From: Streptosporangium canum
GTDB taxonomy: Bacteria; Actinomycetota; Actinomycetes; Streptosporangiales; Streptosporangiaceae
Assembly (NCBI RefSeq): GCF_900113865.1
Contig: NZ_FOQY01000004.1
Span: 186,001 to 250,000, forward strand
DNA length: 64,000 nt
Direction: 5' to 3'
The notes below the pieces were generated by a model that saw only the letters and a program-made list of their open reading frames with translations, did no database searches and was not told where the DNA came from. The position numbers and the translations under genes were made by a program. Shown in pieces: positions 34,037 to 41,160 of this stretch (its first letter is position 1; each line of letters starts with the position of its first letter).

Positions 34037-35149
34037 ATGCGGGCGTCGGAGCTGACGGTGGGCGTGGAGGAGGAGTTCCTCCTGGCCGACGTCACCACCC
34101 GGCACGCGGTCCTGCGGGCGGAGACGGTGCTGGAGGGCACGGCACCCGTCTCCGGAGGCGGGCGGATGGAGCCGGAGCTGGCACGCGCGCAGGTCGAGAG
34201 CGTGAGCGCGGTGTGCCGGGACATCGGGTCGCTGCGCGAGGAGCTGCTGCGGCTGCGACGGAGCGTGGCCGCCTCGGCCGAGTCGAACGGCTGCCGCCTG
34301 GTGGCGAGCGGCACGGTGCCGCTGGGCGACCCCGGGCCTCCGCCGGTCTCCGACCGCCCTCGCTACCACCGGATCGCCGAGCGGTTCGGGCCGCTGCTGG
34401 ACCAGCAGAGCGCGTGCGCCTGCCATGTCCACGTGGGCGTCCCCGACCCCGAGGAGGCGGTTCAGGTGGTCAACCACCTGCGGGTATGGCTGCCTGTCCT
34501 GCTGGTGCTCTCGTCCAACTCCCCTTTCTGGCGGGGGCGGGACACCGGATACGCCAGCTGGCGCACCCCCCTGTTCGCCCGATGGCCCACGGCGGGGCCG
34601 CCGCCGTACCTGTCCAGCCGGGAGGAGTACGAGGAAACCGTCGAGGGCCTGCGCGAGACCGGGGCGATCCTGGACGGGGGCATGCTGTTCTGGTACGCGC
34701 GCCCGTCCCGTCACGTGCCGACGGTGGAGGTGCGCGTCGCGGACGTGATGCCGACCGTGGACGACACCGTGCTCTTCGCGGCCCTGGTCCGGGCCCTGGT
34801 CGCGACCGTGCTGACCGACCTGCGCAGGGGCCGCGCCGCCCCCGCGGTCGGCGACCACCTGCTGCGCGCCGCCTGCTGGCGGGCGGCGCGGTACGGCCTG
34901 CGCGGCGACGGCGTCGACGTGAGCGGCCGCGTCGACGAGCGGCTGATCCCGGCGAGCGGGCAGATCAAACAGCTCATGGAGTACGTGTCACCCGCGCTGG
35001 AGTCCTCCGGCGAGGACGGCGCCGTCCGCGCGGGCCTGCGGGCTCTGCGGCTGCGCGGCACGGGCGCCGACCGGCAGCGTGCCGCCTACCGGCGCCGCAA
35101 CCGCTTCGAGGACGTCGTGGACCTCCTGGCCGACCGGGCCCTCACCTGA
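34037..35149 (+). CDS. GCS2/YbdK-type carboxylate-amine ligase
   Basis: A 370-residue standalone relative of the N-terminal half of the 27469 fusion: GVEEEFLLAD, ACACHVHVGV, SNSPFWRGRDTGYASWRTP, HVPTVEVRVADVMP and the closing RAAYRRRNRFEDVVD. Family members form gamma-glutamyl-type amides using ATP; the actual substrates are unknown. GGAGGTGAC sits directly before the ATG at 34037, ruling out the longer frame from 33947. Having two GCS2 domains in one locus suggests two related amide bonds or two related substrates. Confidence 0.88.
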   Translation: MRASELTVGVEEEFLLADVTTRHAVLRAETVLEGTAPVSGGGRMEPELARAQVESVSAVCRDIGSLREELLRLRRSVAASAESNGCRLVASGTVPLGDPGPPPVSDRPRYHRIAERFGPLLDQQSACACHVHVGVPDPEEAVQVVNHLRVWLPVLLVLSSNSPFWRGRDTGYASWRTPLFARWPTAGPPPYLSSREEYEETVEGLRETGAILDGGMLFWYARPSRHVPTVEVRVADVMPTVDDTVLFAALVRALVATVLTDLRRGRAAPAVGDHLLRAACWRAARYGLRGDGVDVSGRVDERLIPASGQIKQLMEYVSPALESSGEDGAVRAGLRALRLRGTGADRQRAAYRRRNRFEDVVDLLADRALT

Positions 35150-35170
35150 GCGGCGCCCGCCGGATCCCCG

Positions 35171-36169
35171 TCATCGTGATCGTTCTTTCAGCAGTTCGGT
35201 GACCGGCCGCCGGACGCCCTCGCTGTCGTCGGAGGTGTAGCCCAGACGCATGATCATCTGAGGGTACCGGCCCGACAGCAGTTCCTGCCGCAGGAACTCC
35301 CGCAGGTGGACCATCTCCAGCGCCTGGGTGTGGAAGGCCGCGTGGACGTCGTAGGCGGAAGCGTGCAGCAGGACCCGCTGCAGCGCCTGACCCGCCGTGA
35401 TCCAGTCCTCACGGGTGTCGGCCGGCGTGGTCAGCACCGCCACCGTCCCGGTGGAGGCGGAGAAGAACTGATCGGTGTCACTGCCCCACGGGTGGCCGTG
35501 GGCGTAGTCGCGCTGGGCGAAGTGCGGATGGGTCCGCCGGGGCTCGCGGGGGTAGCCCCCCGCCGGGACCCCGTCCCCGCGGGAGCTGCCCGGCGGCTGG
35601 CCCCAACTGATCATCTCCAGGGTCAGCAGCCGGTCCTGGGACTGCACGTCCTGGGCGGCGCAGGTGAGCGCGGCGAGCACCCGGACGGCGGCCTCGGAGC
35701 GGACCGGCGTCAGCCGTGCCCCCTCGGCCTCCGCCTGGGCCACCAGCGCCTCGATCAGACGGTCCGGCACGGGCAGGTCGGTGAATCCGGCACGGTGGGT
35801 GCGGCGGCGTTCGATCTCGGCGTGCAGCAGCCGGGTGTGCTCGTCGGCGGCGACGGCCTCCCCCGCCCGTACGGTCGCCAGCAGGGCGGGGCGGTCGGGG
35901 TCGGGCAGCACGCGCACCCGCGGCTCGCAGCCGAGCGCGCTCAGCGTGAGCCGCAGGTTCATCAGGGCGGCGCCGCAGCTGATCAGCATCTCCCGGCCCA
36001 TGGCGTCGCTGAGCCGCAGTTTCCTGTCGCTGTCGGCCCGCAGCGCGATCTCCTCGCCGTCGACGGCGAAGGACCAGGGCTGGGTGTTGTGCACCGACGG
36101 CGCCCACCCGGCGGCCTGGACCGCCGCGCGGATCGCCGAGGTGATCTCCTCTGTGGTGCGAGCGCTCAT
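35171..36169 (-). CDS. Acg-like nitroreductase family protein
   Basis: A 332-residue protein with the duplicated nitroreductase fold of mycobacterial Acg-type proteins: APSVHNTQPWSF near the start, MGREMLISCGAALMNLRLTL, the RRTHRAGF segment and the C-terminal YPQMIMRLGY. Acg-type proteins bind FMN but often lack reductase activity. The ATG at 36169 has GGAG 8 bases upstream; a frame in the same phase continues far upstream but is non-coding. It is the third gene after the USP and CBS genes, matching gene content of the M. tuberculosis DosR regulon. Confidence 0.85.
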   Translation of the reverse strand: MSARTTEEITSAIRAAVQAAGWAPSVHNTQPWSFAVDGEEIALRADSDRKLRLSDAMGREMLISCGAALMNLRLTLSALGCEPRVRVLPDPDRPALLATVRAGEAVAADEHTRLLHAEIERRRTHRAGFTDLPVPDRLIEALVAQAEAEGARLTPVRSEAAVRVLAALTCAAQDVQSQDRLLTLEMISWGQPPGSSRGDGVPAGGYPREPRRTHPHFAQRDYAHGHPWGSDTDQFFSASTGTVAVLTTPADTREDWITAGQALQRVLLHASAYDVHAAFHTQALEMVHLREFLRQELLSGRYPQMIMRLGYTSDDSEGVRRPVTELLKERSR

Positions 36170-36234
36170 GACTTCAACTCCGTCACAGTCGCAGGTGGAT
36201 CCGTCGCAGTCACGGGTGGACGGACGGACGCGCG

Positions 36235-36717
36235 TCACTCCTCCTGATCCCGGGGCAGGACCGGGACCAGGCGGAACATCCCCGTCATCAGCTCCGGAGA
36301 GTCCTGCCTCCCGGTGATCCGGCCGGCCACGGCCCGCAGCACGTCGGTGGCCGTCACCATCCCCACCAGCCTGTTCGACTCCCCCAGCACCGGGATCGCG
36401 TCGACCCCGGCACCGATCATGGACTCCGCGGCGTCGGCCAGCCGCGCGTCGAGCGTGGTGTGCGGGCAGCGGCGCTCGGCCAGCAGCGGGTGGACCCGCG
36501 CGCGCGACTGCTCGGCCGGGCCACCGGACCAGCGGCCGGTGAGGTCCTCCCGGGTCAGCACGCCCCGCAGGCAGCCGCGCCTGTCGACGACCGGCAGGTG
36601 GTGGACACCGGCGCGGCGCATGATCTCCCACGCCATCAGCGGGGACTCGTCGGGTTCGACGGCGACCAGCGTCCTGCTCATCACCTGCGCCACCGTGAGC
36701 TCGCGTACGTCCATCAC
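36235..36717 (-). CDS. Tandem CBS-domain protein (Hrp1-like)
   Basis: A 160-residue protein made almost entirely of two CBS motifs (VAQVMSRTLVAVEPDESPLM with HHLPVVDRRGCLRGVLTRED; CPHTTLDARLADAAESMIGA with AIPVLGESNRLVGMVTATDV). CBS pairs bind adenylates and sense energy state. The GTG at 36717 overlaps the USP stop as GTGA; an ATG at 36714 overlaps by one base and is equally possible. Resembles Hrp1, a DosR-regulon protein. Confidence 0.88.
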   Translation of the reverse strand: MMDVRELTVAQVMSRTLVAVEPDESPLMAWEIMRRAGVHHLPVVDRRGCLRGVLTREDLTGRWSGGPAEQSRARVHPLLAERRCPHTTLDARLADAAESMIGAGVDAIPVLGESNRLVGMVTATDVLRAVAGRITGRQDSPELMTGMFRLVPVLPRDQEE

Positions 36718-37580
36718 GCCTCCTCCCGGGCCCGCACGACCGCGACGGGGCAGCGGGCGTAATGCAGGACCCCGTGGCCGACCGACCCCAGTACGGCCGA
36801 GCCGACCCGGCCCAGTCCCCGCGAGCCGACGACGGCCAGGTCCGCGGCCTCCGCGGCCTCGCAGACGGCGGCGACGGGGTGCCCGCAGACGGCCGTCTCC
36901 TCGACCTCCACCTGCGGGTACTTCTCCCGCCAGGGACCGAGCGTGTCCGCCGCGACCCGCTCCTCGTTGGCGAAGATCTCCTCCACCAGCGGCGCGTAAA
37001 GGGTGGCCCCCTGCCCCAGGACGGGCATCTGCCAGGCGTGGATCGCGTGCAGCCGGGCGCCGCGCCGGGCGGCCTCCTCGAAGGCGTACTCCAGGGCCGC
37101 CGCCGCGTGGGCCGAGCCGTCGAACCCGACCACGACCACGCCGTGGGTGCGCTCCTGCGATCCTCTGACGACCACGACCGGCGCGGCCACGTGCCCGGCC
37201 AGGGCCAGGGAGACCGAGCCGAGCAGCAGCCCGGTGAATCCGCCCCGGCCCCGGCTGCCCAGCACGACCTGTTCGGCGTCCACGGCCTCACGCCGCAGGA
37301 TCTCGACCGGGTGGCCCGTCTCCAGCGCGGCGTCCACCTCGATCCCCGGAGCGCGCTCGCGCGCCAGGCGGGCCGCGCTCTCCAGCACGCCCTGGCAGGA
37401 CTCGATCACCGAGTCGCGAAAACCCGGTGGGGTCTGCAGCGGAATGTCGTATACCCACGGCTCGCACACATGGACGATCCGCAGAGCACATCCACGCCGC
37501 ACGGCGTCGTCGGCGGCCCACTCCACCGCGGCCCGCGAAGAAGGTGAGCCGTCCACGCCCACCACTACATGCGCTGTCAT
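36714..37580 (-). CDS. Tandem universal stress protein
   Basis: A 288-residue protein with two UspA domains, each with the ATP-binding G-x2-G-x9-G(S) pattern (GSRGRGGFTGLLLGSVS and GSRGLGRVGSAVLGSVG). The start MTAHVVVGVDGS at 37580 has GAGGAGG upstream. It is the first gene of an operon with the CBS and nitroreductase genes, divergent from the DosR-like regulator. DosR-like palindromes lie in the shared promoter region. Confidence 0.92.
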   Translation of the reverse strand: MTAHVVVGVDGSPSSRAAVEWAADDAVRRGCALRIVHVCEPWVYDIPLQTPPGFRDSVIESCQGVLESAARLARERAPGIEVDAALETGHPVEILRREAVDAEQVVLGSRGRGGFTGLLLGSVSLALAGHVAAPVVVVRGSQERTHGVVVVGFDGSAHAAAALEYAFEEAARRGARLHAIHAWQMPVLGQGATLYAPLVEEIFANEERVAADTLGPWREKYPQVEVEETAVCGHPVAAVCEAAEAADLAVVGSRGLGRVGSAVLGSVGHGVLHYARCPVAVVRAREEA

Positions 37581-37642
37581 GTCGTCCTCCTCGGGTTCTC
37601 CCTTACATTTCCATCCGACCGTCCCCCGGCGTTTTCCACAGC

Positions 37643-37726
37643 GGCCGAAAGACCCGGCCGTCAGGGACTTCCGACCCCTGTCACCCACCGGGGACCCCCG
37701 GGCGAGGCCGCGGGGACCTTGGTCCC
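37643..37726. promoter_or_regulatory. DosR-like binding boxes in divergent usp / response-regulator promoter
   Basis: GGGACCTTGGTCCC (37713-37726) fits the DosR core GGGAC-N4-GTCCC exactly. Its centre is 43.5 bp upstream of the regulator ATG, a class II activator position if the mRNA is leaderless. Related boxes are GGGACTTCCGACCCC (37664-37678) and, on the other strand, GGGTCTTTCGGCC (37643-37655), nearer the usp side. Confidence 0.65.
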
Positions 37727-37749
37727 TACCTTCGACGCCGCGGGGGCAC

Positions 37750-37755
37750 TAGCGT
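37750..37755 (+). promoter_or_regulatory. -10 element for leaderless response-regulator transcript
   Basis: TAGCGT (TAnnnT pattern) ends 7 bases before the ATG at 37763 and no Shine-Dalgarno is present, which suits a transcript starting at the A of the start codon. Confidence 0.4.
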
Positions 37756-37762
37756 TCAGACT

Positions 37763-38407
37763 ATGATTCGCGTGTTCTTGCTGGACGATCATGAAGTGGT
37801 ACGGCGGGGCGTGGCCGCGCTGCTGGAGTCCGAGGGCGACATCGAGGTCATCGGCGAGGCCGGGACCGCGGCGTCGGCGGTGGCCCGCATCCCGGCGCTC
37901 CGGCCGGACGTCGCGGTCCTGGACGTGCGCCTGCCCGACGGCAGTGGCGTGGACGTGTGCCGGGAGGTGCGCTCGGCCATGCCGGAGCTGGCCTGCCTGA
38001 TGCTGACCTCCTTCGCCGACGACGACGCCCTGTTCAACGCGGTGATGGCGGGTGCGTCCGGTTACGTGCTCAAGCAGATCCACGGCTCGGACCTGGTCGG
38101 CGCCGTGCGGACGGTGGCCGCCGGCCAGTCGCTGCTGGACCCGCAGACCACCGCCTCCATGCTGGCGCGCCTGCGTGAGCAGGCCGTCCGGAAGGACCCG
38201 CTGGCCGCCCTGTCGGATCAGGAACGCCACATCCTGGAGCTGATCGGCGAGGGGATGACCAACCGGCAGATCGGCGAACGGCTCTACCTGGCCGAGAAGA
38301 CCGTCAAGAACTACGTCTCGAACCTGCTGGCCAAGCTGAGCATGCAGCGCCGTACCCAGGCGGCCGCCCTGGCGGCACGGCTGAAGGCCGACCGCCCGGG
38401 GGGATAG
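37763..38407 (+). CDS. NarL/LuxR-type response regulator, DosR/DevR-like
   Basis: A 214-residue regulator. The receiver domain has the phosphoacceptor Asp54, Thr82 and Lys104, the same positions as in M. tuberculosis DosR. The LuxR-type HTH is at about 148-205 (LSDQERHILELIGEGMTNRQ, EKTVKNYVSNLLAKL). It begins at the ATG of MIRVFLLDDHEVVRRG with no ribosome-binding site. It is convergent with the GAF histidine kinase (its likely partner) and divergent from the USP operon (its likely target). Confidence 0.92.
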   Translation: MIRVFLLDDHEVVRRGVAALLESEGDIEVIGEAGTAASAVARIPALRPDVAVLDVRLPDGSGVDVCREVRSAMPELACLMLTSFADDDALFNAVMAGASGYVLKQIHGSDLVGAVRTVAAGQSLLDPQTTASMLARLREQAVRKDPLAALSDQERHILELIGEGMTNRQIGERLYLAEKTVKNYVSNLLAKLSMQRRTQAAALAARLKADRPGG

Positions 38408-38417
38408 CACCCTCCCG

Positions 38418-38541
38418 CCGTGACGTGAGCCGGGCTGCCCCCGGGCCGCCGTGACACGGACCGGGCGGTTTCCCGGCCGCCGTGACACGGACCGGGCGGG
38501 ACCCGGGCCGTCGCGACGCGTACCGGGCGGGACCGGGGCCG
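38418..38541. repeat. Four tandem copies of a 31-bp GC-rich repeat
   Basis: Units at 38418, 38449, 38480 and 38511, each 31 bp, begin CCGTGAC (TCGCGAC in the last) and end in GGGCCG or a close variant. Each can form a small CCGGG/CCCGG-type hairpin. They fill the gap between the convergent regulator and kinase genes and may act as a bidirectional terminator. There are no spacers, so this is not a CRISPR. Confidence 0.85.
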
Positions 38542-38553
38542 TCGCGTCCGGCG

Positions 38554-40254
38554 TCACCCTAGGGGAACACTCCACACCAGCCGGGTGCCGCCCCCCTCCG
38601 GCGACTCGGCCGTGAAGGAGCCGCCGAGCCGTTCGGCGCGCTCCTGGAGGTTGCGCAGCCCGCTGCGCCGGCCGTCCTCGGCCATGCCGACCCCGTCGTC
38701 GGACACGACGAGGACGAGCCGGCCGTCGGCCACCTCGACGCTCACCTCGGCCCTGGCGGCCCTGGCATGTCGCACGATGTTGGACAGCGCCTCCCGGACC
38801 ACGGCCAGCAGATGCTCGGCCACCGGCCCCGGCACCCTGCCGTCCAGCTGCCCCTCCATGCTCAGACCCGGCATGAAGCCCAGATGCGCGCGGGCCCCCT
38901 CCACCAGCTCCACGATCTGCGAGCGCACCCCGAAGTCGGCGCCCCGCTCGGAGGTCTGCAGAGCGAAGATCGTCGAGCGGATCTGCCGGATGGTGCCGTC
39001 CAGCTCGTCGATGGAGTTCTGCAGCCGCCCCGAGGCCTCCGGTCTGTCGACCAGCCGCACCGTGCTCATCAGCGTCATCGCCACGGCGAACAACCGCTGG
39101 ATCACCACATCGTGCAGGTCCCTGGCGATCCGGTCACGCTCCTCCAGCAGCCCCAGCCGCTCGGCGTCCATCCGGCTCTCCGCCAGCTCCAGCGCGACCG
39201 CGGCCTGCCCGGCGAAGGCGTGCAGGGTGCGCAGCTCGGTCTGGCTGAAGGGGGCGCGGCCCAAGCGCTTGCCCAGCGACAGCACCCCGCGCGTGCCTCC
39301 CGCCGCGCCGATCGGCACGGCGGCCACCGGGCCGAGCGAGGCGTAGCCGGCGATCGCGATCGGGCTGTGCGCCTCGGCGGGATCGGCGACCATGAGCGGC
39401 TCGCCGCTGGTGAACGCCCGGCCCGCCAGGGAGTCCGCGACGGGTGCCTCCCCGTGGGCCACCTGGTCGCCGGCCGGCCCCTCCGCGAGGATCACCCGCA
39501 GCACCTGCCCGGTCTCGTCCGGCAGCAGCACCGCCACGATGTCGGCGCCGGCCATCTGCCGCGCCCGGCGCGCGATCAGAGTGAGCACCTCCTGCGGTTC
39601 GGCTCCCGACAGCAGGCTGGTGGTCACCTCCGCCGAAGCCTGCAACCACACCTCGCGCCGCCGGCTGTCCTCATACAGCCGGGCGTTCTCGATGGCCACT
39701 CCGGCGGCGGTGGCCAGGGCGTTGACGATCGCCTCGTCCTCGGCGTCGAACGCCCCTCCGCCGCGCTTCTCGGTGAGGTAGAGGTTGCCGAACACCTCCT
39801 CGCGCACCCGGATCGGCACGCCCAGGAACGACCCCATCGGCGGATGGCCCGGCGGGAACCCGTAGGACTCCGGATGGTCGGAGATGTGGGCCAGCCGCAG
39901 CGGGCGCGGTTCCTTGATCAGCAGGCCCAGCAGTCCCAGCCCGTGCGGCCAGTGCTCGATCCTGGCGATCTCCTCCTCGGTCAGCCCCACCGGGATGAAC
40001 TGCACCAGGGTGTTCTGATCGCCGATCGCGCCCAGCGCGCCGTAGGTGGCGTCGACCAGGGTGGTGGCGGTCTCCACGATCCTGCGCAGCACGGTCTCCA
40101 GGTCCAGGTCGCTGCCCACGGACACGACCGCGTTCAGCAGCGCGTGCACCCGGTCACGGGTGGCCAGCACCGCCTCCAGCCGGACATGCAGCTCCGAGAG
40201 CAGCTCGTCCAATCGCATGTGGGGTATCAACGCACCGGGCTCGATCTCTGCCAT
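38554..40254 (-). CDS. GAF-domain sensor histidine kinase, DosS/DevS-like
   Basis: A 566-residue cytoplasmic kinase. GAF-A is at about 35-195, with PHGLGLLGLLIKEPRPLRL and GFPPGHPPMGSFLGVPIRVR matching the region of DosS that carries the heme-proximal His. GAF-B is at about 210-360. The HisKA_3 domain has RDLHDVVIQRLF with the phospho-His, and the HATPase_c domain ends the protein (REALSNIVRH, VVSDDGVGM). The ATG at 40254 begins MAEIEPGALIPHMRLDELL; a frame from 40329 is open. It follows the DoxX-like gene on the same strand 78 bases away. Redox, O2 or NO sensing is inferred from the DosS likeness. Confidence 0.9.
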   Translation of the reverse strand: MAEIEPGALIPHMRLDELLSELHVRLEAVLATRDRVHALLNAVVSVGSDLDLETVLRRIVETATTLVDATYGALGAIGDQNTLVQFIPVGLTEEEIARIEHWPHGLGLLGLLIKEPRPLRLAHISDHPESYGFPPGHPPMGSFLGVPIRVREEVFGNLYLTEKRGGGAFDAEDEAIVNALATAAGVAIENARLYEDSRRREVWLQASAEVTTSLLSGAEPQEVLTLIARRARQMAGADIVAVLLPDETGQVLRVILAEGPAGDQVAHGEAPVADSLAGRAFTSGEPLMVADPAEAHSPIAIAGYASLGPVAAVPIGAAGGTRGVLSLGKRLGRAPFSQTELRTLHAFAGQAAVALELAESRMDAERLGLLEERDRIARDLHDVVIQRLFAVAMTLMSTVRLVDRPEASGRLQNSIDELDGTIRQIRSTIFALQTSERGADFGVRSQIVELVEGARAHLGFMPGLSMEGQLDGRVPGPVAEHLLAVVREALSNIVRHARAARAEVSVEVADGRLVLVVSDDGVGMAEDGRRSGLRNLQERAERLGGSFTAESPEGGGTRLVWSVPLG

Positions 40255-40332
40255 GCCTATGAGTCTGGCATCAGAAAGAAGGGACGCCCGCCCCGGTGCG
40301 GGGTGGGCGTCCGTGTCCGCGGCCGTCATCGT

Positions 40333-40881
40333 CTACTTCAGGATCGGGTGGCGGCGCACCAGCGGGGTCCGTCCCCACCAGGCTCCGGCGCCGAGGGTGT
40401 CGCCGGCACCCGCCAGCGCCAGGCCGGCCAGCACGACGGCGTAGACGAGGTGGTCGTCCATGAACGGGTTGGTGTCCAGCGGGAGCGCGGCGGCCCACAT
40501 GAGCACCAGCAGCAGGCCCCCGGTGACGGCGGCGACGCGCATGCCCACACCCAGCATGAGCGCCGCGCCGATGCCGAGCAGGCCGAGCATGAACAGCCAG
40601 TCGACCCAGACCTGCCCCGCCAGGCTGCTGAAGAGACCGCCGAGCGCGTTCTCGCCGGTCCCCTTGAGGAAGCCGGTGGTCGGGCTGCCTCCGTTGATCC
40701 AGGCGCGCTCCGCCGGGGTCGCGAAGCCCCAGCCGAAGAGCTTGTCCAGGAAAGCCCACAGGAAGGTCCAGCCGAGGAAGATCCGGGCGATCGCCCAGAC
40801 GTAGTCGACGGGACGGGCGGCAGCGACGGGTTCGACGGCATCCGCACGGCCGGCCCGGTGGCCGCCTTCGGTGATCGCCAT
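40333..40881 (-). CDS. DoxX-like integral membrane protein
   Basis: A 182-residue protein with about four transmembrane segments (IARIFLGWTFLWAFLDKLF, WLFMLGLLGIGAALMLGVGM, VTGGLLLVLMWAAALPL, VYAVVLAGLALAGAG). The RxxLGWxFLWAFLDK start is typical of DoxX/DoxD-type proteins, which are linked to thiol and quinone redox. GAGGAG precedes the ATG at 40881. Two DosR-like boxes lie about 100-130 bases upstream, so it and the downstream kinase may be autoregulated by the regulator. Confidence 0.8.
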   Translation of the reverse strand: MAITEGGHRAGRADAVEPVAAARPVDYVWAIARIFLGWTFLWAFLDKLFGWGFATPAERAWINGGSPTTGFLKGTGENALGGLFSSLAGQVWVDWLFMLGLLGIGAALMLGVGMRVAAVTGGLLLVLMWAAALPLDTNPFMDDHLVYAVVLAGLALAGAGDTLGAGAWWGRTPLVRRHPILK

Positions 40882-40977
40882 GACTGGTCTCCTCGAGTTC
40901 TGACGGGCTCTGGTTGCTGTGCCTCAATTACCTCGTTTTCCGGGGCCGTACGGCAGTGCCGTACGGCTCGCCCGTCC

Positions 40978-41013
40978 GGCCCCGAAGTCCCTGTTCCACG
41001 GGACTTTCGGCCC
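40978..41013. promoter_or_regulatory. Pair of DosR-like boxes upstream of DoxX-like gene
   Basis: GGGACTTTCGGCCC (41000-41013) and, on the other strand, GGGACTTCGGGGCC (40978-40991) lie 22 bp apart, in the manner of paired DosR sites. Two copies of the palindrome GCCGTACGGC lie just downstream (40945-40954, 40958-40967). Confidence 0.55.
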
Positions 41014-41160
41014 TCGATCGGTTCGGCGCGTCCGGCCGCGGGCGCCAGGACACGGCGGAGCGGAGGGGCCCACCTGGGGTGGGGCCCTCCGCCCTCGTCT
41101 CCGTCGCGGTCCGCCCTGGGGCGGCCGTCAGGCCGTCAGGCCCGGACCGCTACGGCGACG

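Noticed and set aside
38418..38541. 31-bp repeats considered as a CRISPR array
   Set aside because: The units are directly adjacent with no spacers and no cas genes are nearby.
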